This document shows positions 38,943 to 50,900 of a stretch of DNA of 64,000 bases, one piece after another. The stretch covers positions 101,595 to 165,594 of the forward strand of contig JAKVHY010000007.1 in the NCBI GenBank assembly GCA_023284085.1. Direction: 5' to 3'. The first letter of the stretch is position 1, and every line of letters begins with the position of its first letter. Below the pieces are notes generated by a model that was not told the origin of the DNA, ran no database searches, and saw only the letters and a list, made by a program, of their open reading frames with translations. The position numbers and the translations under genes are program-made. The stretch comes from Shewanella benthica (GTDB lineage Bacteria; Pseudomonadota; Gammaproteobacteria; Enterobacterales; Shewanellaceae).

Positions 38943-41249
38943 ATGCATCATTGGCTTTATGCTTTGTTATTCTTGTTGGGTACATGTCACTTCAATATTT
39001 ACGCTCAAGCCGTTTCTGTTGAAGACCCACTTGTCAGTGCCACTGTTCATTCAGTATTTGAGCAGCGTCGAGAATGGCTATCAAGCAGAGATGTTATAGA
39101 CATTAATGACCCATATCCCGAGGATATTAATAGCCTCATATATTCAGATTCTCCATACCTTTTGAGTCATTCACTTCAGCCTGTTAACTGGCTAGAGTGG
39201 CAGGCAAGTTTTGAGCAGGGTAGTGGCGATAACAATAAACTCCTTTTTATTTCAATTGGTTATTCTACGTGTCATTGGTGTCATGTGATGGCGCAAGAAA
39301 GTTTCAATGACCCTGTTATAGCCTCGCTACTCAATGCTGACTATGTGAGTGTGAAAGTTGATCGAGAACAGTGGCCGATTGTCGATCATAGATTTAAAAA
39401 TGCCTTAGAGGCATTAAAAGGTGAAGCCGGTTGGCCAATTAATGTGATCTTGACGCCTGATGGTAAGATTATCTGGATTGATTCTTATCTTCCTAAGAAA
39501 AAATTTTCCAAGGTGGTCGCTGGATTCGCCAAACGTTGGAACAGTAAACCTAAGGCAATAGAGGGGCTTGCCAATCGGCTTGAGCAGCAGCTTTCGTCCG
39601 ATAAGGTGAATGTTGATATAGCTAAAAAATATCAGCTTAGCAATACGCTATGGCGAGCACTTCTGCCAACAAAACATCAAGAAATTCATCACCTTCTTCA
39701 GCTTGAACAGCAGGGTCAAGGTCCACGTTTTCTACGTACAAATTGGTCATTGGGTTTAATTGAAGAGTTTTTAAGGACAGGCGAGCCTGCATTGTTAAAA
39801 TTGGTAGAGCAACACTTGCAGCGGATTATATTAAGTCCAACTTATGATGGCATTGAAGGTGGCTTTCATCGTTATGCCGTCGATGGTCTTTGGCAAACCC
39901 CGCATTTTGAGAAGATGCTCTATACCCAAGCAAATATGATCCGGGTATTAGCCAAAGTCTATGCCATTACCAGAAAGCCTGAATACGCAATAGTCATGGC
40001 GCAAACAAGGGGCTGGGTCAATGAGTGGTTGCGACAGAATAGCGGTTATGCATCCGCATTATCTGCCATTTCAAATAAAAGAGAGGGTGCTTATTATCAA
40101 TTAAACTCAGCGGCGCTCGTAGATATTTTGAATGCATCTAGTCAAAGTCAAATTAGTGCGGCTGATGCAATGTCAAATGATCAAATATTACTGTCTCTAA
40201 CTAATATTTCTCGTGACTGGCGAAGCACTAAAACTGTCGTCGCTGCGAGGGAATACCGACAAACATTAGTACGACCTTTAGTCGATGAGAAGGTGCTCGT
40301 TAGCTGGAATAGTATGTATGCAATAGCCTTACTTGAAGCATTCGATGCCACTCAAGAGCCAATTTATTTAGAAGAAGCGAGTGAGCTGTTAGATAATCTA
40401 TGGAATAACGCCTTTGTCGATAATACTCTTTACCGTAGTATTTTTCATGGTAAAGCCAGCATAAATGCTGAACTTGAGGATCTTGCTTGGTTCGCGGTTG
40501 CCCAAATGAATCTCTCCTATTACCAGGGTTGGTCAAACTCTATAAGCGATGGCAAAGATAACGGGGCACTCGCGCGTGGTCACTTGTTGCTTGAACAGTT
40601 AGCTGAGGAGCTTGCCAATGAGAAAGTGTACCTAGGGTTACTGTCCCAAAATCGAGATGGTGAAATCGCGTCTGTAAAATCCATTGTTTATAAAGCATTA
40701 CAACAGGGGTATCAATTAACCCAAATAAGGCAGTATAAGCAATTATCCAAGCAAGTTGCGCTCTATGATAAGAGGCAACTGGATCAGCTTGTTAATCAGT
40801 ATAGCTTGGTGCGTCACCAAGCTAATCGCTTCAATAATATCAATGTACAAAGGGCCTACTTCGCCAAGGGACATGGCAAAATTCGAGCATCGGTAAACAA
40901 AAATGTTGTTAGCCTAGCGTTCGATTTAGAGCCTGGTTGGCACATTAATGCGAATACCGCTTCTATGAAACGCTATATACCGACTAAAGTGACACTATTG
41001 CAATTGAATGGTGAGTCAGTCCAGCATTTGGTGTCTTACCCTCAAGCTAAGCATCAAATATTAAATTTTGATCAATCTCCGCTGGCATTATTCGATGGGC
41101 AATTTGAAATCAGTGTGACTGATCTTGATTATGTCGATATAGGCAATAATAATCAGCAAGTTGTACTTTCAATGACATTACAAGCTTGTTCTAATTCATT
41201 GTGCTTGCTACCAGAAAAGTCAGTTGTTTTCTTACCTCTGGAACGATGA
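38943..41249 (+). CDS. Exported YyaL/DUF255-type thioredoxin-fold protein with DsbD-alpha-like tail
   Basis: A 768-residue protein with a signal peptide (MHHWLYALLFLLGTCHFNIYA, about 1-21). The YyaL/SSP411 hallmarks follow: SPYLLSHSLQPVNWLEW (about 71-87), IGYSTCHWCHVMAQESF (CxxC thioredoxin motif, about 106-122), VKVDREQWP, GGFHRYAVDGLW, PHFEKMLYTQANM, and DEKVLVSWNSMYAIALLEA in the alpha-toroid part. The last about 120 residues resemble the N-terminal domain of DsbD: GWHINANTAS and a final ACSNSLCLLPEK cysteine pair. Most YyaL proteins are cytoplasmic and end after the toroid. This one should work in the periplasm and may receive electrons through its own DsbD-like domain (inference). Follows the CRTAC1-type gene. 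Confidence 0.82.
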   Translation: MHHWLYALLFLLGTCHFNIYAQAVSVEDPLVSATVHSVFEQRREWLSSRDVIDINDPYPEDINSLIYSDSPYLLSHSLQPVNWLEWQASFEQGSGDNNKLLFISIGYSTCHWCHVMAQESFNDPVIASLLNADYVSVKVDREQWPIVDHRFKNALEALKGEAGWPINVILTPDGKIIWIDSYLPKKKFSKVVAGFAKRWNSKPKAIEGLANRLEQQLSSDKVNVDIAKKYQLSNTLWRALLPTKHQEIHHLLQLEQQGQGPRFLRTNWSLGLIEEFLRTGEPALLKLVEQHLQRIILSPTYDGIEGGFHRYAVDGLWQTPHFEKMLYTQANMIRVLAKVYAITRKPEYAIVMAQTRGWVNEWLRQNSGYASALSAISNKREGAYYQLNSAALVDILNASSQSQISAADAMSNDQILLSLTNISRDWRSTKTVVAAREYRQTLVRPLVDEKVLVSWNSMYAIALLEAFDATQEPIYLEEASELLDNLWNNAFVDNTLYRSIFHGKASINAELEDLAWFAVAQMNLSYYQGWSNSISDGKDNGALARGHLLLEQLAEELANEKVYLGLLSQNRDGEIASVKSIVYKALQQGYQLTQIRQYKQLSKQVALYDKRQLDQLVNQYSLVRHQANRFNNINVQRAYFAKGHGKIRASVNKNVVSLAFDLEPGWHINANTASMKRYIPTKVTLLQLNGESVQHLVSYPQAKHQILNFDQSPLALFDGQFEISVTDLDYVDIGNNNQQVVLSMTLQACSNSLCLLPEKSVVFLPLER

Positions 41250-41467
41250 GTAAAGACGTTTGGCTGCGAAATTGTTATCTGAGTGTGGATTTTTCGTGTT
41301 TTTTTCATATACTGTTGACTGTCTCGAACAGAGGAAGGATAGCGAAAGAGGTTAGTCATAAGGCCGAGAAAATACTGATGACTGCGTTAACAGAAATATC
41401 ACTCATGTGCTCCAGTCAAATGCATTGATGCATACACATATGATTAAAATAAATTAATGAGATCCCT
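41250..41467. other. Short spacer, no confident gene
   Basis: A 60-codon frame from ATG 41246 overlaps the previous stop as ATGA, which could mean coupling, but its sequence has no family features and I do not call it. No terminator hairpin with a T-run is evident. Confidence 0.35.
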
Positions 41468-42892
41468 ATGTTATCAAAATTACAAAATTCATTGTCTTTT
41501 ATCTTTGTTTTAGCTTGTTCAACGGCAAATGCATCGGATGTTCCGAACGTTTTTTCTGCTTCAACATCTGCGAAGGCTGGCGAGGTTAATGAGAACTTTG
41601 ATTATTTAAATGTGCGCGCTAATGATTTTGAAGAGCAACTTGAAATGCTACAGCTCAAATCAATGGGAAATCATTTAATTGATGGCGAACAATCTGTTGA
41701 AGTTGACTGCAGTGGCAATCCTGCCGCTTTAAATGAAGCATATGCTGAAAATGTGCAATATAGAAATCTCAATTTCACCATTACAGGCAACTGCTATGGT
41801 GATATTCGTGTTATACGCACATTTGATGAGAATAATGTATGGACTAACGACTCTTTCCAGCCTGGCGGACAAACTTTGAATATTTTTGGTGCTGAAGGTG
41901 GCAATGCACATCTGATCCCAAATGATTTGTCTGGTAGTGTTACTATTTGGGGAGGCTTTGGTGGTGGATTGTATTTAGGTAATTTGACGATCCAAATGGG
42001 TAACAGCACTTTAGCCGCAGCATACTCTCGTAATGGACAAGGCGGACTCACCAATGTCATCATTGAAGGGCCAGGAGAAGAGAGTGCTGATTGGTCTGCT
42101 GGAGTATGGTTACAAGAGGGGGCTCAAGCATATTTATCTAACCTCACCGTAAGCGGTGTGAATGTGGGTGTGTACGCAAGAAACAGTGCAGTTGTTCGTT
42201 TTCTTGGAGACGAAAATAGTATTTCTGCCAGTGATATAGGGATCTATATATTTAGTTCGGATGTGGCGCAACAAGCAAAACTCATCACTTCTAGTATTGA
42301 TATCTCAAGCGGTTCGCGTTGGCTTCAAGCGGGAAAAGGATCGACGACAGCTGACACCGTCAATATACGAGAAGGTTCTAGCTTAGTTGTCAATGGTGCC
42401 ATGAATTTGAGTAACGGTTTGTGGGTTGAATTATCGCAAGCGAGCATCAGAGGTGAGTTTACAAGTCCTTTTGTCAATGTAAGTCAGGGCCAGCTTTTTT
42501 TGGATGGCGGTCATATTGCTGATGTGTTCGAAATAACTGATGCAGGCAACGCCAATGTTTCAAACTCTAGCATTAACGTGTTGAATATGTACCGTGGGGC
42601 CAAATTAAATATACGCAACTCTACTATAGGTGGTAATGCCCATATAGCGGAAGATGCTTCTGTATTTTTAACTGAAGTGACGTTTGAGGGGGACCAATTC
42701 AAGGTATTGAGCTCGAAGGCTTATTTTTGGGGCATGAATGATACGTTAACAGACAAATTATTTTGCCATGGATTGTCTTTTGTAGAATTTCCAGGTGTCG
42801 ATCTTGTTACCGCGGCCCCAGCTTCAAATTGTTTAGATTTTGAAGCTTCTAACACGCTAATGAACTTAATTAAATCAAACCACGGTTCTTAA
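41468..42892 (+). CDS. Exported beta-helix-like protein
   Basis: A 474-residue protein with a signal peptide cut after ANA (about residue 22). The mature start VPNVFSASTSAKAGEVNENF matches the PNTFTAGTxAxAxxVNxNF opening found on many exported bacterial repeat proteins, followed by a short helical stretch. From about 130 to 440 the sequence is Asn/Gly/Ser rich with short strands (LNIFGAEGG, LYLGNLTIQMGN, AYLSNLTVSGVN, LNIRNSTIGGN), the texture of a right-handed parallel beta-helix. No catalytic motif is recognised. It ends 39 bases before the TSP3-propeller gene and probably shares its transcript. Confidence 0.68.
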   Translation: MLSKLQNSLSFIFVLACSTANASDVPNVFSASTSAKAGEVNENFDYLNVRANDFEEQLEMLQLKSMGNHLIDGEQSVEVDCSGNPAALNEAYAENVQYRNLNFTITGNCYGDIRVIRTFDENNVWTNDSFQPGGQTLNIFGAEGGNAHLIPNDLSGSVTIWGGFGGGLYLGNLTIQMGNSTLAAAYSRNGQGGLTNVIIEGPGEESADWSAGVWLQEGAQAYLSNLTVSGVNVGVYARNSAVVRFLGDENSISASDIGIYIFSSDVAQQAKLITSSIDISSGSRWLQAGKGSTTADTVNIREGSSLVVNGAMNLSNGLWVELSQASIRGEFTSPFVNVSQGQLFLDGGHIADVFEITDAGNANVSNSSINVLNMYRGAKLNIRNSTIGGNAHIAEDASVFLTEVTFEGDQFKVLSSKAYFWGMNDTLTDKLFCHGLSFVEFPGVDLVTAAPASNCLDFEASNTLMNLIKSNHGS

Positions 42893-42931
42893 TGTTATCG
42901 ATGAAATTAAGTCAAGGTTTAAGAGGGTGTT

Positions 42932-44584
42932 ATGTTGGTAAATAAATCAAAAATAGTGTTGTTTCTAGGGGTGATGTTGCAGTCATCTGCAATGGCGGCT
43001 ACTCATCTTAATTGGGATAATAATAATTGGAATGAAGCCAACTGGGATCTTGGTGGTGATATTGCGTTTCAAGATTTGGATGCAGATGGACAAATTAATA
43101 AGTATGACCTCGATGATGATGGTGATGACATAGAAGATATTGAAGAGCTGAATATCGGTACGGATCCTTTGTTGGCTGACTCAGATGGTGACGGTATTGA
43201 TGATGGCATCGAGTATTATATTTATCATACTAATCCACTCCTCGCTGATTCTGATGGTGATGGGCTTTCAGATTATGATGAAATTATAGCTGGCACAGAT
43301 CCACTCGATCCCAATGATTCGCCAAATCAAATCTTAACCTTATTGCCAATTGCTGATGTGAATAACGATGGATTAATTGACACGCTTGGCTATTATAAAA
43401 AGACAGGCTTAATTGGTGTAGAAGTATTTTCAAATGTGACTTCAGTGTCATTAGCAAGTTTTACTATTTCGCATGAATTCGATGACGCAGAAGTGTATTT
43501 ATTAGCAGATAGTGACATGAATGGCACCAATGAAATCGGTGTGTTTGGATTTAATTCGGCTGTAAACCGTTATCAATTATCTGTTTATGATTCTGCTTCA
43601 GGTAATAATCTGGGTGTGTGGAACTGGCCTGCTAAGTTGACGGATGTTGCTTTGGTCGTATTAGAGGATTTATCCGGCGACGGTATTCAAGAGTATGCAA
43701 TTTCAGGTATTCATTCAACTAATGGAACTCGTCAACTGATTGTGAAAGATGGGGCTACTAAAGCTGCGTACCAGACATTCAAATGGCCGAATTTATGGGA
43801 TAACACTCGTTTCGTTACTATGACAGATGTGACGTTTGATGGTGTGCCAGAAGTCGCACTGTATGGGCGTCATACTCGTTTAGATAAAGGCCAGTTATTT
43901 ATTTATGATGGTGCTGACCCAAGTATAAAAGTGAATGTATATAACTGGAATAAGCTTTGGTCAAATACTGAGTTAGTTGAGATGGATGACATCGATAGTG
44001 ATGGTACTACTGATTGGGGGCAGTTTGGGCAACGTAAAGATGATGGCCGTTATCAGTGGGTGGTGAAGAAGGGACATGATAAACGTGGCGTTATTCGCAT
44101 CTTTAGCTGGCCAAACGACCTCGTTGATGTGCAGCCAATGTTGGTAGGCGATAGAACGAGTGATAATATTCGTGAAGTTGCTATAACCGGCGTAAGCTCC
44201 AGTAATGGTAAAGTTTTTTTACGTATTAACGACGGTAAATTACCTAACCAGCGGATTGCTAATTTTAGCTGGCCAGCTAATTGGGCCGATGTTCAAATAG
44301 TAGAGCTTGCTGATTTAGATAATGATGGCTTTAACGAATTTGCCTTATTAGGTTATTTGAAAACTAACGGTAAAGTACAATTAGTTATTAAAAATGGTCA
44401 AGAAACTACAGAGTATGGCCGTTTTACATTAGCCGGGGATTGGCGAGATTTAGCGGTATCGACTCATCAAGAGCTGGGAGAAATATTCGTGACGATTAGT
44501 GGTGTTGAACAGGCTGAGTTAACAAGAAAAGTTATTGTGTTAAATGCTGCCCTAGAAGTGGTAGGTAGCTACAATTTACAATAA
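42932..44584 (+). CDS. Exported TSP3 + W-rich propeller protein (stand-alone module)
   Basis: A 550-residue protein with a signal peptide (MLVNKSKIVLFLGVMLQSSAMA, 1-22). A calcium-binding TSP3 stretch follows (about 45-130: DLDADGQINKYDLDDDGDD, ADSDGDGIDD, ADSDGDGLSD). The rest (about 137-550) consists of seven to eight repeats of about 54 residues. Each repeat reads roughly D-x-x-x-DG-x-x-E-x-A-x-x-G, then QL-x-V-x-DG, then a Trp block (WNWPAKL, FKWPNLW, YNWNKLW, FSWPNDL, FSWPANW), consistent with a beta-propeller of FG-GAP type. The same module ends the next three giant proteins. Here it is present with no added domain. AGAGGG site before the ATG. Confidence 0.82.
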   Translation: MLVNKSKIVLFLGVMLQSSAMAATHLNWDNNNWNEANWDLGGDIAFQDLDADGQINKYDLDDDGDDIEDIEELNIGTDPLLADSDGDGIDDGIEYYIYHTNPLLADSDGDGLSDYDEIIAGTDPLDPNDSPNQILTLLPIADVNNDGLIDTLGYYKKTGLIGVEVFSNVTSVSLASFTISHEFDDAEVYLLADSDMNGTNEIGVFGFNSAVNRYQLSVYDSASGNNLGVWNWPAKLTDVALVVLEDLSGDGIQEYAISGIHSTNGTRQLIVKDGATKAAYQTFKWPNLWDNTRFVTMTDVTFDGVPEVALYGRHTRLDKGQLFIYDGADPSIKVNVYNWNKLWSNTELVEMDDIDSDGTTDWGQFGQRKDDGRYQWVVKKGHDKRGVIRIFSWPNDLVDVQPMLVGDRTSDNIREVAITGVSSSNGKVFLRINDGKLPNQRIANFSWPANWADVQIVELADLDNDGFNEFALLGYLKTNGKVQLVIKNGQETTEYGRFTLAGDWRDLAVSTHQELGEIFVTISGVEQAELTRKVIVLNAALEVVGSYNLQ

Positions 44585-44610
44585 CCTCAGTTAAGTCAAA
44601 ATTGGTAAAT

Positions 44611-44636
44611 AAAAAAGGAGCTTCGGCTCCTTTTTT
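44611..44636. terminator. Bidirectional-type intrinsic terminator
   Basis: Perfect stem aaaaaaggagc/gctcctttttt around a ttcg tetraloop, so it has an A-run before and a T-run after. It ends the 41468-44584 transcript. Confidence 0.92.
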
Positions 44637-44937
44637 ATGATTGGCAGAAATTGAAGAGGTGTTCATAAGGTGTGTGTACCACCGTGGTTAAAATTTCCTC
44701 CTAGGTGTTACCTCAATAGCTTGAATGATTGGAAGTTTGTTGTTCGTCAAGTTTTTAGCAGTTAGTGTTATTTGATTGTGTAATGCTGTGTTAGCTTGTT
44801 GCTGCTTGCTATTGCTTGATGTTTTATTGTTGTGTTGCTGGTGCGTTCTGCACAGTGCACCACTCATTATAATAAAACCTTGTTAGGTGAGATATTTCAC
44901 CTTTGTTCTGGGAACGGACTTCCATTAAGGATTTGTC
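44637..44937 (+). promoter_or_regulatory. Spacer with candidate -10 and palindrome upstream of the giant subtilase gene
   Basis: No gene. A consensus tataat lies at 44868-44873 without a well-placed -35. The palindrome tgcacagtgca (44849-44859) sits just upstream of it, where an activator or repressor could bind. An aagga ribosome site precedes ATG 44938. Promoter assignment is tentative. Confidence 0.35.
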
Positions 44938-47900
44938 ATGTCAAAATCTTTTTCCTCACTAGGGACTATTGTTGCTTCTAGTCTCTATTTTTCGGCGAGT
45001 TTATATTCTGCAACTTCTATCGCTAATGAATTGGATCGAACCTCGTCTAATCATATTGGGCAAGATTTAGCTATTGCAGCCTCTTTAGATACAAATACCC
45101 CTGTACTTATTCCTCTTGATACTTTGCAAAGTAATCCCAACTATTCTGCACTCGCAAAGCAAAAGCTCTACCGGGGACCGTATCAAGGTGGTGTTGCTAT
45201 TGGTGCACCAACAGTTGTAACAACGGATAAAATTAAGCGTTGTAATGGTAAATCCTGTGTTGAGGGTGAGTTTCTAGTTAAATTTGCACCACAGCAATAT
45301 CAAGCTTTTGCGACCAGCCAAGTCACCCATTTAAATAATGATAACGGCGTAAGCGCACAAACAGTACAGGCAGCTAAAAGTCGTGACGCAGGGCTAGGCA
45401 GTTTATTAATAAATGGGGTGGAGTTGGTCCCGCTTTTTAAGCAAAAATCAGTGTCCAGTAAGCAAAGAGTCTCGAGTTTAATATCGCCGCAACTTACAAA
45501 AGCCCGCGCCGAAGCCAGTCGTTGGTATCGGGTTAATTTAACCGATGCCAGTCAACACAAACAAACAATGCAGCAGTTGGCCAGTCGCCCCGATGTTGAG
45601 TACGTTGAAGAATTAAAGATCCGTACCATCACCGACATCCCATCAGAACAAGCCCTTAATAATGATCCGGATATTAATAAACAGTGGCACCTCGATAGCA
45701 CTAATACTCCCGCGGCGTGGCAATGGTTAGCGGATAATGATCTGTCACAATATGGTGACCGCAACGTGGTCGTTGCCGTTATCGACTCGGGAGTCGATTA
45801 CAACCACCCTGATTTAGCCTTAAATATGTGGATCAACCAGGGTGAAATAGCGGATAACGGCATCGATGATGACGGCAATGGTTTTATTGATGATGTCTAT
45901 GGCGCAAATGTTTTAGGTTCTACATATGACCATCATGGCGATCCGATGGATGACCATGGTCATGGTACTCATGTTGCGGGCATTATTGCCGCCAAAAAAG
46001 ATAATGGTCATGGCGGGGTGGGGATTGCGCCAAATGTGCAAATTATGGCGATTAAGGCGAGCCAATATAGCGGTATATTGACCTCGGCAGACATTGCCGA
46101 GGCACTCTATTATGCCGCTGAAAACGGCGCTGATATTATCAATATGTCGTTTGGGGGTACAGGATACTCACACGCAGAAGAAGACGCGCTAGCCGTGGCT
46201 TTTGCAAGCTCGGTATTGATTGCATCAGCTGGAAATAGTGGCAAATCTAATGATGGTTTTTGTTCGCCGATTGTTGAACGCAGTTATCCAGCCGCATACC
46301 CTTGGGTACTCGGGGTGATGGCAGAGTCGCCAACACCGAATAAATATGGCGATTATTTAGCTGGTTTTTCAAATTATGACTGCGTAGCCAAAGATAGCGT
46401 CGAATACGAAGTGATGGCACCTGGAGTGGATATCTATTCTACTCTACCAAATGAAGGTTATGCTGCGTGGGATGGCACGTCGATGGCCGCGCCTGTGGTC
46501 GCCGGTATTGCCGCTCTTACCCGCACACGTTTTAATGATAAATCTGTGTACTCATCGCGATTTATCATGGGCCAGCTTGGCGCAACGGGCGTAATTAAAC
46601 AGGGTAAAACCTATGACGAAACAAAACCAGCCATCTCTTATCACAGTATTGATGCGCTGGAAGCCTTAACCAATACGCCTAAACCGGCATTGAATTATCT
46701 TGAACATTATCTATGGGATGGGGCTAACGAGCTGCAGTCCTATCAAGGTGAAGGCAATGGCGATGGCGTGGTGGACGCCGGTGAAACCATAGATTTAGCG
46801 GTTATTGTTCGCAACCAATGGGGGCAATCGGATGGCACTGTTGTGACCTTATCGGCAGAGGTCGATGGTGCAATGGGCGTAGATCCCCATGTGACTTGGC
46901 TAAACGATAGTGTTAACTATGATTCGGTCGGCACCTTTGGCAATGATGATAATGGTTTGATGTATGACACTGACGGTGTCGTGGTGGGCGTTGAGCAGCC
47001 TTTCACTTTTAAAGTGGCCGACAATACTCCGAATAATCATATTATCAATATTAAAGTGCGTTTTAGTTCAGACAATGGCTTAGACCCTCAAGACGGTAAT
47101 CAATACACTTCAGAATCTGAGTTCCAGTTATTGGTGAATCGCGGAGTAACGCTACCGAGTATTTTAGATTCTGATGCACCGGGCAGTGAAGGCGGGCTAC
47201 TTGATATCGATGGCGTGGTCGATGGGGTGATCACCTTAGGCAATCAGGCGTTGTACATTATCGATAAACCGGTGCTAATCGCCAAAGACACCACGGTAAA
47301 AATGGGCCCTGGGGTGCAAGTGCAGTTTTGGGGCAGTCAACCGGATGATGCCTATGCACAGTTCAGAAACAGCTACCTGCAAGTTGAAGGCCGTTTACTG
47401 GCCGAAGGCAGTGTTGAAGCGCCATTTTCTTTTATGCCTTCGAGCTTATTTCCCGACAGGATGGTGGTGCTATTAACCAGAGATGCGCAGCAAGTCGATT
47501 TAAAATATGGAACCATTGCTAATCTTTATAATGGTTATCGAGATTCAAATGGAATAAACAAGTGTAATGATGACTCTTGTTCTATATCAATTACTGCACA
47601 ATTTGTTGAGCTTATTCGAGGAATAGAGGGTTACGAATTATTTGTTGATAAAATGTCAACTGGAAATTGGCAAACTAGTCCGACTAATTCTTTAGGTGGA
47701 GTTGATTTACGTCAAGGGCGCTTGCATGCGCTGGGTGGCATATATTCATGGGATGAGAGTGCTGTTGTTAATAAAGAGACACATTTAAAAATTATGCTCC
47801 CGACTAATTATAGTGGCAGCTTAAGCGATAACAGTAATGTTAAAAATTTCGAGTATGGCCCTAGTAATAGTAATGAAGCCGTTCAATCTAATAACGTATT

Positions 47901-50900
47901 CTTGGGCAATGTTAAGCGTAATGCCCAAGGTGCGCACTATCCCAGCTTATTAGCCTCGCCGGCAGCGGCAAATAAAAAAACCAGTTATCAGCTCAGTTCA
48001 CCACTTACTGTGAGTGGTAAAACCTATTATGTCGCCAAGGTGAACGGTTGGAGCTTAGCTCAAGCGGAAGAGTTTGTCAGTCAACTCGACAGTGGCGATT
48101 TTGCCACTATTTCAACTGCCGATGAGTTTACCTTGCTGTCTGATTGGTTATATGAAACCCCCGCGCTTTATAACGCCAATGTCGGCTATGTGCGTCAAGA
48201 CGATGACAGTTATGCTTGGCATAATGGCGAGCAGCCTAGCTATGACTTTACCGAAAACCAACTCTATTGGCAAAACCGCACTGCAAATCCTGAAGTGGTG
48301 GTGATTGATGGCAAGCAACCCTTGCTAGAATATCTGTCAAGCAAGCTTGAAAATGACGCATTAAATGGCTATCTGAATTGTTCTTCAGAATTCAGTGACG
48401 CAGTTGCCTGCGTCTTTGAGCCCGAGGATCCGCTAACCATCAGTTGGATCCAGCAGCGTTACAATCAATTTCAGCAAGATAGGTTGTCGGTTCTTCTTAA
48501 AGAACGGTTAGACAATAATGACTATGCAGACTATGCCAGTTGCCATGCGGCCGGAGATTATAGTTGCCAACAAGCCGATGAAGCCGCTTGGCGCATCGCT
48601 TTCGTTGAGCAAAATAATCAAAATTGTACAACTAATAATGCTTATGATTGTTTGTATTATGCTGTTGATTATAGCGATTGGTATGACGCCAATTTCGGAA
48701 AATATAACGCAGAGGACGCGAAAACACGGGTAAGAGCAGATTTCAGTTCTTCAAGCTATATTCTAGAGTTTGATAATGACCCTGGTAAGGCGGCGCTAGA
48801 GGGAATATTAACCCAATACATTGAAAACGATTTTCAATCTGATAGCGCCTTTAGAAATAACGCTATCTTGAATCGCTATTGGGATGCAAACCCAGATAGA
48901 TGGATGCAGATCCAGACCTTTACTAAGCAGGGCGATCCCGCTTATGAAGATTTCAGTGGTAACTATTGGGGCACCAACAGCGAGTTTTTAATTGACCAGG
49001 TGATCCTTGATTATAAAGATGACTTTAACCTTAACAAAGCTAAAGTTACGCCACGATTAATCGCGGCACCGCAGACCGCTTACCCGTTTGTCAGTGATGT
49101 TAAATTGCTCGATGCAGAAGGTAATCCACGCCCTGATGGTAAGTTTGGCGCCGAGGCGATGATTTGGGAAGTCAGCTTTAACCGCGACATGGCGCAAGAC
49201 GTCCAACCTAATGTCTGGTTTGGCCCTGATTACCCCTATACCGACTTTACCGTTCGAGGCGACTGGATTGATGCCCGAACATGGCGTGGTAACGTGCATG
49301 TATCACCCGTTGCCAGTGACGGCTATCAATATGTGCGCATTCAAGATGCGGTGACGGCTGAAAATGCCTGGCTTAAAACCGGTGAAGACTATGCCCGTTA
49401 TCGCTTCTTAGTTAATAGCAGTGGTTTAGAAGCATTGAATCTACAAGCTTCAGCGGGTGAGGGCTATATTGATCTAACTTGGTCTCAAGATGATTTTGAA
49501 ACCCTTTACGGTTATAACCTTTATCGTGCGACCTCTGAAGAGGGCAATTACACCCGGGTACATCAGTCGTTAATTGAGAGCGAAACCCACAGTTATATTG
49601 ATGAAAATGTTGAACCTGGACAGCAATACTTTTATCAATTTAAGGTCGTCTCTGCTGTAGGGGAATCAAAAGGCAGTAATATAGCGAGTGCCACGCCGGT
49701 CGATACGATTGCGCCGTCGGTGAACCATAGCCCGATAACCAATGCGGGTTATGGCGCCAATGTGTTAATTCAAGCCGATGTGACCGACAATATTGCGGTG
49801 GCTAGTGTTAATCTGCACTACCGCACCATGGGGCAGGCAAACTATATTGCTACGCCGATGAGCAACCAGCAAAATAGTCAATACCGGGCTTCACTACCGG
49901 GAAGCGCTATGGTGTCTCCTGGGGTGGAGTATTACATCGAAGCCTCCGATGGCACCACTTTCGGCTACCATGGACGCAGTGCAACTCCGCACTCAGTACT
50001 TGTCAATGACGCCCCTGTTATTACGCGGATACAACCAACTCAAGGCATTGCAGAGGGTGGCACTTTAGTATCCATCACAGGACATAACTTTAATGCGGGA
50101 GCCAAGGTTAATTTTGGCAACGCTGATTGTGGTCAGGTCAACTGGATTAGTCACTACGAGCTACAATGCACCACAGCTGCGCACTTTCCTGGCGCAGTGG
50201 ATATTACGATAACCAATTCCAATGAACAAAGTCATCGCTTGGCTGGAGGTTTCACCTATACGGCAAGTGATGTAACCATAGGCATTGGTGATAATTCGGT
50301 GGGTATTGGCTCTGAACTCATAATTCCTATCCGCATTAATAATGTTAATGGCTTGAAAGCATTTGAACTCACGGTTGATTTTGATGCCGATAAACTAAAA
50401 CTTGAACACGTTGCTAAAGCTGAAATGAGTAACAGTTGGAGCTTGTCGTATTATAAGCCTACAGATGGACAGGTTAATATTGTTGCTGCCAGCAGTGGTT
50501 CATCTGCTAATGGTGACGGCTCACTGATTAATTTAACCTTTACCGCTATTTCGCCAACAGAAACCTTTGCTAATGTTTCGATGTCAGCAGTGTCGTTAAA
50601 TGATGGTGCTATCTCTGCGGATAAATATGCCGCCTTGATTGAAATTATACAGGGCTTTAGTATTTCAGGTCAGGTGACCCATTGGTCTGACAGTTCAGTG
50701 ATAGTCAATACCTCACTGATTGTTGATAATGGGGTTGCAACAACAATCAATGACGAACTAGGACACTTTAGTCTTACGGGGATTAGAGCTGGGGCACATA
50801 CATTACGAGCAACGCACAACCTTATGCCTTCCGCTAACACCATTACTGCCTTTGATGCATCATTAATGCTGCAACATATCTCAGGATCAAATAGTTTACA

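Noticed and set aside
41246..41428. 60-codon frame overlapping the end of the YyaL-type gene as ATGA
   Set aside because: Possible coupling, but composition and sequence show no protein features and no homologous family is recognised.
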